From the NCBI GenBank assembly GCA_000434535.1, contig FR878714.1:1-5316 (forward strand): a stretch of 5,316 nucleotides of DNA. Direction: 5' to 3'. The stretch comes from Collinsella sp. CAG:166 (GTDB lineage Bacteria > Actinomycetota > Coriobacteriia > Coriobacteriales > Coriobacteriaceae). Below, piece after piece: positions 1-4,863 of the stretch. Below the pieces are notes generated by a model. That model was not told the DNA's origin. It saw only the letters and a program-made list of their open reading frames with translations, and did not search any database. Position numbers and translations under genes: made by a program. Positions within the stretch are counted from its first letter, which is position 1; every line of letters begins with the position of its first letter.

Positions 1-25
1 CAGGGCCTCGTTTTGTAAGGATGAA

Positions 26-904
26 CTAGTTGAGGAGTTGGGCCATGGCGTTGACGAATTTTTGTACTTGGAGGGTTGGCTCGAGCGGGTAGTGCAGAAA
101 GACCGGCACCTCTCGCCCGCACAGGAACGGCACGCCCACAAAGGCCGGGTGCACGCCCGACCATGCGCCGCAGGTGAGCACCGCGTCGCCCTTTTCCTCG
201 GCTTCGTTAAAGAGCGCAAAGTCGAAGCTATCCACATCAATCACGTCCACACCGCCGTCGGCCAAAAGGTCGATACGTAGACTGTCCATGGCATCGTTGC
301 CGTGACGGAGCACGCGCAGGCGCATGCCCTCCAGGTCGGCAACCGTGATGCGCGTCTTGCGCGCAAGCGGGCTCGTGCGCAGCACATCGATATAAAACGG
401 CACATTGACGATAAGGAGCTTTTGGCATGCGTCACCCCAGCGCGGGGTCGAAAAACTCGACTGCACCACGTCGACCTCGCGGCCCAAGCTGCGCATGACG
501 GTCTCGCGCTCATCGTAGAGGTCGCTCACCGGTACGATCTCAAAACGCAGCGACGGCTCCAGCTCGTGTACGCCCGTCCACATCGAAAGCGTCTGACGGC
601 CCGGGCACATCATCGATACGCCCAGGCGCACCGCACCGCCATCGCCCGCCGCGCGCCGGGCACGGCGCAGGGCATCCTCGGACTGGCGCATGATCGAGCG
701 CGCGTCGTCTACCAGCAACGCACCCGCCGGCGTCACTTTGACGCCCGAATGTGAGCGCTCGAACAGCGTGATGCCGAACTCTGCCTCGAACCCCGACACC
801 TGTTTGACGAGCGCCGGCGTCGACACGCGCAATTTTGCCGCGGCGCGCGAGAAGCTTCCCAGCTCCGCGGCGGCCGAAATAGCCTCAAGTCGTCGATCGT
901 ACAC
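26..904 (-). CDS. LysR-family transcriptional regulator
   Basis: This is a DNA-binding regulator of the LysR type. Using the GTG at 904 it has 292 residues, normal for the family. Residues 4-61 form the winged helix-turn-helix: RLEAI, then GSFSRAAAKL (16-25), the recognition helix around STPALVKQV (28-36), and the wing ending LFERSHSGVKVTPAG. A linker helix follows, then a two-lobed periplasmic-binding-like effector domain starting near VRLGVSMM. The stop is TAG. An upstream in-frame GTG at 937 would add 11 residues (MWPYVRKRRDD). I prefer 904 because GGAGAG lies five bases before it and YDRRLEAI is a normal LysR N-terminus. The gene is divergent from the dehydrogenase-transporter unit, so it probably controls that unit and itself; the effector is unknown. 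Family assignment is secure; target and ligand are inference. No terminator is visible in the 25 bases after the gene. Confidence 0.93.
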   Translation of the reverse strand: MYDRRLEAISAAAELGSFSRAAAKLRVSTPALVKQVSGFEAEFGITLFERSHSGVKVTPAGALLVDDARSIMRQSEDALRRARRAAGDGGAVRLGVSMMCPGRQTLSMWTGVHELEPSLRFEIVPVSDLYDERETVMRSLGREVDVVQSSFSTPRWGDACQKLLIVNVPFYIDVLRTSPLARKTRITVADLEGMRLRVLRHGNDAMDSLRIDLLADGGVDVIDVDSFDFALFNEAEEKGDAVLTCGAWSGVHPAFVGVPFLCGREVPVFLHYPLEPTLQVQKFVNAMAQLLN

Positions 905-909
905 GTCAT

Positions 910-915
910 CTCTCC
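910..915 (-). promoter_or_regulatory. Ribosome binding site deciding the LysR start
   Basis: The minus strand reads GGAGAG, five bases (ATGAC) before the GTG at 904. The alternative upstream GTG at 937 is preceded by GC-rich sequence without a comparable purine run. The ATG between the site and the GTG (907-909) is out of frame. This supports the 292-residue product. Confidence 0.65.
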
Positions 916-977
916 GTTTTCGCACGTACGGCCACACGGTGCCGCAGGGGGTCGTTTTCGCAGGTCACGCGCTCAAT

Positions 978-1006
978 CGGATACAAATCGCATCGCACGG
1001 TGTAAA
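978..1006 (-). promoter_or_regulatory. Candidate promoter of the LysR gene
   Basis: On the minus strand TTTACA (1001-1006, 5 of 6 matches to the -35 consensus) is followed after 17 bases by TATCCG (978-983), a weak -10 with only the TAT matching. An alternative is TAGAAT (1022-1027, 5 of 6 matches to the -10 consensus), which lacks a good -35. The -35 of the first candidate lies inside the 999-1021 dyad, and the start predicted from the second also falls in the dyad. Either arrangement would let a regulator bound there repress its own gene, as is common for LysR proteins. Prediction by eye only. Confidence 0.3.
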
Positions 1007-1021
1007 CCTACGGTTAACGCC
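999..1021. promoter_or_regulatory. 23-bp dyad, candidate LysR operator
   Basis: GGTGTAAACC (999-1008) and GGTTAACGCC (1012-1021) are inverted copies matching at 8 of 10 positions around a three-base centre (TAC). LysR regulators usually bind interrupted dyads of this size with an outer T and A; here the symmetric pair is T1003 and A1017, a T-N13-A arrangement, rather than the classic T-N11-A. The centre (1010) is about 65 bases before the transcription start predicted from the 1040-1068 promoter, the usual position of a LysR recognition site. The symmetry is seen; the binding is inferred. Confidence 0.45.
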
Positions 1022-1039
1022 ATTCTAACAAATATGCAA

Positions 1040-1068
1040 TTCACCTGCGCAAACGCAAAGCATACGAT
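1040..1068 (+). promoter_or_regulatory. Candidate promoter of the dehydrogenase-transporter operon
   Basis: TTCACC (1040-1045, 4 of 6 to consensus) and TACGAT (1063-1068, 4 of 6) are separated by 17 bases, the optimal spacing. The start would be near 1075, giving a leader of roughly 60 bases before the ATG at 1138. A sub-optimal -35 fits a promoter that needs an activator. Found by eye, with no start-site data. Confidence 0.4.
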
Positions 1069-1080
1069 AACCAGCGAAAA

Positions 1081-1114
1081 CCACGTGGGTCGGTTACTGG
1101 GAGCGACCCACTGG
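1081..1114 (+). promoter_or_regulatory. Perfect inverted repeat / stem-loop in the operon leader
   Basis: GTGGGTCG (1085-1092) and CGACCCAC (1104-1111) are perfect inverted copies with an 11-base loop. CCA (1081-1083) can pair with TGG (1112-1114) if C1084 bulges out, making an 11-pair stem. No T-run follows, so it is not a terminator. It lies between the predicted transcription start and the ribosome binding site (AAGGGA, 1125-1130). It could be a leader hairpin affecting translation or RNA stability, or a DNA operator. An eight-base direct repeat, ACTGGGAG, occurs at 1096-1103 and 1110-1117, once in the loop and once across the 3' edge of the stem. Confidence 0.5.
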
Positions 1115-1137
1115 GAGGCACAAGAAGGGAAGTTACT

Positions 1138-2019
1138 ATGAGCAATTGGCTTAAGCTCGAGGGCGATGTCTGCGCCGTGACTGGCGCGCTCGGCGGTATG
1201 GGAGCCGAGATCTGCCGCGAGTTCGCCCGCAATGGCGCCAACGTCGTCATGCTCGACCTGGACGAGGAGAAGGTCAAGGCCGCTGCCGCCGACCTCGCTG
1301 CCGAGTTTGGCATCCACGCCGAGGGCTACAAGATGAACGCCACCGACGAGGCCGAGGTTCAGGCCGCCGTCGATGCCACCATCGCCAACTTCGGCCGTGT
1401 CGACGTCCTCGTCAACACCGCCGGCATCCTGCGCTTCGCAGCTATGGAAGACCTGCCGCTCTCCGACTGGAACGAGGTCATCAACGTCAACCTCACCGGT
1501 TACTTCATCACCTCGCAGCGCTTTGGTCGCGAGATGATCAAGGCCGGCCAGGGTCGCCTGGTGCACATCTCGACCGTCGCCAGCCACTCCCCCGAGACGT
1601 TCTCGGGCGTGTACAGCTCCACCAAGGCCGGCGTCAACATGATGTCCAAGATGCTCGCCGCCGAGTGGGGCCCCTACGGCGTCCGCTCCAACTGCGTCGA
1701 ACCCTGCTTCGTTAAGACCCCGATGTCGGCCAACTTCTACGCCGACCCCGAGGTCGAAAAGAGCCGCAGCCGTCTGATCGCCACGCGCCGCATCGGCGAG
1801 GTCAGCGATATCGCCAACGCCGTCATGTTCCTGGCGTCCAAGCGCTCGGACTTTACCACCGGCGACGCCATCAAGGTCGACGGCGGCTTCTCCAACATGA
1901 TGGGCGACCTCACCGCCAAGCCCGGCGGCCGTCGCGCCTATGCCGACAACTACCTTAAGAACAAGGGTGTCGAGCTCTGGTCCGATGAGTCCGGCGTCGC
2001 CAAGCCGACTGACCAGTAA
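1138..2019 (+). CDS. SDR-family NAD(P)-dependent oxidoreductase
   Basis: This 293-residue protein is a classical short-chain dehydrogenase/reductase, a cytosolic enzyme that interconverts an alcohol and a ketone using a nicotinamide cofactor. Visible motifs are TGALGGMG (15-22, cofactor glycine loop), Asp40 at the end of the second strand (favours NAD(H)), NTAG (93-96), Asn118 of the tetrad, and Tyr159-x3-Lys163. The usual catalytic serine, 13 residues before the tyrosine, appears to be Thr146, with Ser145 beside it. PxxVKTPM (189-196) and VDGG (247-250) follow as in FabG-like enzymes. After VDGG there is a 43-residue tail, whereas most relatives of about 250 residues end soon after it. The start has AAGGGA seven bases upstream. 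It is the first gene of the unit and lies 66 bases before the transporter gene. The substrate is not recognisable; a sugar, polyol, hydroxy acid or sterol-like compound are all possible. Confidence 0.93.
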   Translation: MSNWLKLEGDVCAVTGALGGMGAEICREFARNGANVVMLDLDEEKVKAAAADLAAEFGIHAEGYKMNATDEAEVQAAVDATIANFGRVDVLVNTAGILRFAAMEDLPLSDWNEVINVNLTGYFITSQRFGREMIKAGQGRLVHISTVASHSPETFSGVYSSTKAGVNMMSKMLAAEWGPYGVRSNCVEPCFVKTPMSANFYADPEVEKSRSRLIATRRIGEVSDIANAVMFLASKRSDFTTGDAIKVDGGFSNMMGDLTAKPGGRRAYADNYLKNKGVELWSDESGVAKPTDQ

Positions 2020-2031
2020 ACCAACCTGACA

Positions 2032-2062
2032 GGGAGGTCCCGCGGACACGCCCGCTCCTCCC
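2032..2062 (+). other. GC-rich stem-loop between dehydrogenase and transporter genes
   Basis: GGGAGG (2032-2037) can pair with CCTCCC (2057-2062), and inside it GCGG (2042-2045) with CCGC (2052-2055), leaving a six-base loop. No T-run follows, so full termination is unlikely. It lies 13 bases after the dehydrogenase stop. The transporter gene follows with only a weak ribosome binding site (AAAGAG, 2076-2081). A role in partial attenuation or in protecting the upstream RNA end is possible but unproven. Confidence 0.4.
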
Positions 2063-2085
2063 CCGTATCGATTAGAAAGAGTCCA

Positions 2086-3342
2086 ATGGCTTCCACCAAC
2101 TCCAACAAGGGTCGCGCCGTCGTGCTTTCCGCCGCGTGCGTCACCATGTTCTTCATCAGCTCCATCGCGCTGTATTCCGTCGTGAGCAAGAACCTGCTCG
2201 CCGTCTACCCCGAGTGGTCGAGCGCCCTTACCTGGGCGTTCCCGGTCTTTCAGACCATCATGGCCGTGACGGGCATCTTCGCCGGCCGCATCTCCGATAA
2301 GATCGGCCCGCGCAACGTCGTGATCGCCGCCGCCGCGTGCTACGGCGTGGGCTGGTTCATGTCCGGCACCGTCACCGAGCCGTGGCAGTTCTACCTGTGG
2401 TTCTCGCTCGTCGCCGCCATCGGCAACGGCCTGGGCTACAACCCGGCGCTCACCACCGGCCAAAAGTGGTTCATCGACAAGAAGGGCCTTGCCTCCGGCA
2501 TCACCCTGGCCGCTTCGACCGCCGGCCCCGCCGTGCTGTCCCCGGTGCTCGCCTCGCTGCTCATCCCGAGCCTGGGCATCTTTGGCGCCCTCAAGGCACT
2601 CGGCGTCATCTTCTTTGTGACGATCGCCGCCTCCGCCCTGTTCCTGAAGGCCCCCGAGGCCGGTTGGCTGCCCGAGGGCTTCGAGGCCCCCAAGGGTGGC
2701 GCACATGCCGGCACCTTCGGTGACCTCACCCCGGGCGAGATGGTCAAGACCCCGCGCTTCTGGGTCCTCATCATCACCTTCGCCTTCGCCGCCACCGCGG
2801 GTACCCTGCTCGTGGGCAAGGTTGCCTCCATCGCCGCCGTCCAGCTCTTCGCCGACCCCACGAGCGCCGCGGCCGTCGCCCTCGGCGGTGTGGTGGTCTC
2901 CGTCAACACCTGCGCCAACCTGGTCGGCCGCCTGTCCTTTGGCCAGATCATCGACAAGCTCGGCGCCTATAAGTCGCTGCTCATCAGCCTTGTCGTCACC
3001 ATCGTCGCGCTCGTCATCATGTCGATGAGCTTTACGCAGAGCATGTTCTTTGTGGCACTCGCCCTGCTCGGCTTTAGCTTTGGCGCCCTGCTCGTCATCT
3101 ACCCGCCGCTCACCGGTGGCGCCTTTGGCACCAGCAACATCGGCGTCAACTACGGCATCATGTTCCTGGGCTATGCCGCTTCCACCTGGATCAGCCAGCC
3201 CATCACCGCCGTGCTGTATCACGCCGAGGCCGGCAGCGCCGCCTACCAGCAGTCTTTCTACGGCGCCATTGTGATCGCCGCCATCGCCGTCGTGCTCACC
3301 GTCTACATGATGGTCTCCGACAGCAAGAAGAAGTCCGCTTAG
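2086..3342 (+). CDS. OFA-family MFS transporter (oxalate/formate antiporter-like)
   Basis: This 418-residue inner-membrane protein has about twelve hydrophobic segments, with TM1 near 11-33 and the last near 391-410, and a basic KKK C-terminus. The MFS motif A is GRISDKIGPR (67-76), with a second-half counterpart GRLSFGQIIDKLG (281-293). OFA hallmarks are QKWFIDKKGLASGI (126-139), a central loop with GDLTPGEMVKTPRFW (212-226), and YPPLTGGAFG followed by GVNYGI (339-358). Such proteins move small mono- or dicarboxylates by antiport or symport. In oxalate transporter OxlT an arginine in TM8 and a lysine in TM11 bind the dicarboxylate. Here Arg282 is present, but TM11 (NYGIMFLGYAAS) has no lysine, so oxalate itself is unlikely. 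It probably imports the substrate of the flanking dehydrogenases. Family secure; substrate unknown. Confidence 0.93.
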   Translation: MASTNSNKGRAVVLSAACVTMFFISSIALYSVVSKNLLAVYPEWSSALTWAFPVFQTIMAVTGIFAGRISDKIGPRNVVIAAAACYGVGWFMSGTVTEPWQFYLWFSLVAAIGNGLGYNPALTTGQKWFIDKKGLASGITLAASTAGPAVLSPVLASLLIPSLGIFGALKALGVIFFVTIAASALFLKAPEAGWLPEGFEAPKGGAHAGTFGDLTPGEMVKTPRFWVLIITFAFAATAGTLLVGKVASIAAVQLFADPTSAAAVALGGVVVSVNTCANLVGRLSFGQIIDKLGAYKSLLISLVVTIVALVIMSMSFTQSMFFVALALLGFSFGALLVIYPPLTGGAFGTSNIGVNYGIMFLGYAASTWISQPITAVLYHAEAGSAAYQQSFYGAIVIAAIAVVLTVYMMVSDSKKKSA

Positions 3343-3350
3343 TTTTACCG

Positions 3351-3381
3351 ATGCGACAAAGGGACAGCCCCTCTGTTGCAT
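3351..3381 (+). repeat. Strong 31-base stem-loop between transporter and oxidoreductase genes
   Basis: Positions 3351-3363 pair with 3369-3381: twelve pairs, one of them G-U, with one A-C mismatch and a five-base loop (ACAGC). The core is AAAGGG (3358-3363) against CCCTCT (3369-3374). It begins eight bases after the transporter stop and has no T-run, so it is a poor intrinsic terminator. AAGGAG for the next gene (3401-3406) lies beyond the stem and stays exposed. It may stabilise the upstream transcript or be a copy of a dispersed palindromic repeat. Only the stem is directly visible. Confidence 0.55.
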
Positions 3382-3411
3382 TCCACCGGTCACCAGTATT
3401 AAGGAGTCGAA

Positions 3412-4452
3412 ATGTCTGAGCTCAACCCCGTCCGCATTGCCGTTATCGGCGCCGGCGCCATGGGCCGCAACCACATCCGCTTTGTCACCGAGGAGCCCGA
3501 GGCCGAGCTCGTCGCCATCGCCGACGCCTTTGAGGGCGCCCGCGCCACGGCCGAGGCCGCCGGCGTGCCGTTCTTTACCGATCCCGCCCAGATGATGGAC
3601 GAGGTCAAGCCCGAGGCCGTCATCATCGCCACCCCCAACGACCTGCACCTGGGCGTTGCCCGCGAGGCCGTGAAGCGCAACATCGTGCCGCTGGTCGAAA
3701 AGCCGATCTCCAACGACCTCGAGGATGCCCAGGCCTTTGCCGCCGAGGCCGAGACCGCCGGCGTGCCCGTACTCGTGGGTCAGCACCGTCGCCACAATCC
3801 CTTCGTCAACAAGGCCAAGGAGATCATCGAGTCCGGCGAGCTGGGCAAGCTCACCGTGTCGAGCTTCCACTACATGATCTATAAGAATGGCGAGTACTTC
3901 GATGTCGAGTGGCGCCGCAAGAAGGGTGCCGGCCCGATCCTGGTCAACCTGGTGCACGACGTCGACCTGCTCCGCTACCTGCTGGGCGAGCCCGTTGCCG
4001 TCCAGGGCATGCAGTCCAGCGCCGCCCGCGGTTTTGAGACCGAGGACTCCGCCGTGGTCAACGTCCGTTTTGCCGATGGCGCGCTCGCAAGCATGACCAT
4101 CTCTGACGCCACCGCCAGCCCCTGGAACTGGGAGGCCACCGCTCGCGAGGATCCGCAGTACCGCCCCTTCGACGCCGACGCCTATTTTATCGGTGGCACC
4201 AAGGGCGCCCTTTCGCTGCCCCGCCTGCACCAGTTCTCCTACGACGGTGCCTCCAACTGGCACAAGCCGCTGCAGATGGAGATCCCGGCTGTGGACCCGG
4301 CGCTGCCGCACAAGATGCAGCTCAGGCACTTTGTGAAGGTCGTCCGCCGCGAGGTCGAGCCCGTCGTGACCCCCGCTGACAACGTTAAGACGCTCACGCT
4401 GCTTAACGCCATCAAGGAGGCCGCCGAGACCGGCCAGCTCGTCGAGCTGTAA
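3412..4452 (+). CDS. Gfo/Idh/MocA-family oxidoreductase
   Basis: This 346-residue enzyme matches the usual length of the glucose-fructose oxidoreductase / inositol dehydrogenase / MocA family. An N-terminal Rossmann domain (about 7-120) has the glycine loop GAGAMG (13-18), Asp38 after the second strand (favours NAD(H)), ATPN (73-76) and the EKP motif (96-98), in which Lys97 is the conserved catalytic lysine. The C-terminal sheet domain carries GAGPILVNLVHDVDLL (172-187) with the likely catalytic His182. Inositol dehydrogenases have an aspartate four residues before this histidine; here it is Val178, followed by Asn179. A segment SPWNWE and a later IGGTKGALSLP are typical of sugar-type members. 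The start is firm: AAGGAG (3401-3406) lies five bases upstream. It is the last gene before the 4526-4560 terminator. It probably oxidises or reduces a sugar, cyclitol or sugar acid; the exact substrate cannot be told. Confidence 0.94.
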   Translation: MSELNPVRIAVIGAGAMGRNHIRFVTEEPEAELVAIADAFEGARATAEAAGVPFFTDPAQMMDEVKPEAVIIATPNDLHLGVAREAVKRNIVPLVEKPISNDLEDAQAFAAEAETAGVPVLVGQHRRHNPFVNKAKEIIESGELGKLTVSSFHYMIYKNGEYFDVEWRRKKGAGPILVNLVHDVDLLRYLLGEPVAVQGMQSSAARGFETEDSAVVNVRFADGALASMTISDATASPWNWEATAREDPQYRPFDADAYFIGGTKGALSLPRLHQFSYDGASNWHKPLQMEIPAVDPALPHKMQLRHFVKVVRREVEPVVTPADNVKTLTLLNAIKEAAETGQLVEL

Positions 4453-4525
4453 TGCCTTAAGAGCGGCCGCGGCAGAAGCCCCATGCCGAGCCCCTCGGTC
4501 CGCCACCAATAAGCCCCTCTTCTTT

Positions 4526-4560
4526 GCCCCGCGAGCAGCCTCATGCCCGCGGGGCTTTTT
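4526..4560 (+). terminator. Rho-independent terminator of the operon
   Basis: GCCCCGCG (4526-4533) pairs perfectly with CGCGGGGC (4548-4555). After one mismatch three more pairs (4535-4537 with 4544-4546) leave a six-base loop. TTTTT (4556-4560) follows at once. The minus strand has no T-run on its side, so it works for plus-strand transcription. It lies 73 bases after the oxidoreductase stop and separates the operon from tex. Confidence 0.9.
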
Positions 4561-4620
4561 GCTACTTCGCTGACGATTTTTCTGAGACGGGGGCTATTTT
4601 GCACCTCGGCTTGATTCGTT

Positions 4621-4782
4621 CGCCACGAAACGCACCTATCTACTACGTTTAACCGATCGCCCTCAACCATGCCAAATTTCGCGAAATAAAAACTGCAGGT
4701 AGACGGCTTGCCGATTTTCGGAAAACCCAGGCATGGTCGACCTATACGGTTCAAACGTAGTAGATGGGCCGTTTTCATGGCG
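4621..4782. repeat. 162-bp imperfect inverted repeat, candidate dispersed palindromic element
   Basis: Two 53-base arms, 4621-4673 and 4730-4782, are imperfect inverted copies around a 56-base centre. Three blocks match: the outer ten bases (CGCCACGAAA against CGCCATGAAA, 9 of 10), a middle block with 13 perfect bases ATCTACTACGTTT (4638-4650 against 4753-4765) continuing after one bulged base as AACCG (4651-4655 against 4747-4751), and an inner block TCAACCATGCC against TCGACCATGCC (4663-4673 against 4730-4740, 10 of 11). The centre holds a perfect 12-bp palindrome, ATTTCGCGAAAT (4676-4687), and a small CCGA/TCGG hairpin (4711-4721). No reading frame of note, transposase or obvious target-site duplication is seen. 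It fills most of the 411-base gap before tex and could be a MITE- or REP-like element or a structured RNA. Confidence 0.7.
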
Positions 4783-4786
4783 CAGC

Positions 4787-4819
4787 CCCAAAACAGTCTT
4801 TTGGGACGGGTGGTATCCT
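4787..4819 (+). promoter_or_regulatory. Small perfect hairpin and candidate tex promoter
   Basis: CCCAAAA (4787-4793) and TTTTGGG (4799-4805) are perfect inverted copies with a five-base loop. TGGTATCCT (4811-4819) just downstream looks like an extended -10 (TG, one base, TATCCT; 4 of 6 to consensus). No good -35 stands at the right distance; the expected place falls inside the hairpin. Transcription would start near 4826, giving a leader of about 38 bases before the tex ATG. Weak evidence, read by eye. Confidence 0.3.
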
Positions 4820-4863
4820 TGGTAGCCCTGTGCTGCAAACGCACCTCAAACGCAAGGAGTCCC

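Noticed and set aside
302..754. A 150-codon plus-strand frame inside the LysR gene
   Set aside because: The minus-strand LysR gene has a complete family architecture; the plus-strand product is an Arg/Ala/His-rich shadow without a domain.
4461..4508. A GC-rich, CCACCA-ending stretch resembling the 3' end of a tRNA or a small structured RNA
   Set aside because: There is no T-loop consensus (TTCGA), no matching acceptor strand upstream, and the possible short stems compete with each other. It is most likely just the operon's untranslated tail.
973..4509. A 1178-codon open frame on the minus strand covering all three operon genes
   Set aside because: The three plus-strand genes share one frame, and this antisense frame reads the same triplets backwards. 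Antisense stops would need TTA, CTA or TCA codons, which GC-rich codon use avoids. The plus-strand genes have full family motifs and ribosome binding sites; the antisense product is a Gly/Asp/His-rich string with no recognisable domain.
4628..4846. Direct repeat AAACGCACCT at 4628-4637 and 4837-4846, considered as a target-site duplication
   Set aside because: The first copy lies inside the left arm of the inverted repeat instead of flanking it, and the second is 55 bases beyond the right arm, so they do not bracket an element.
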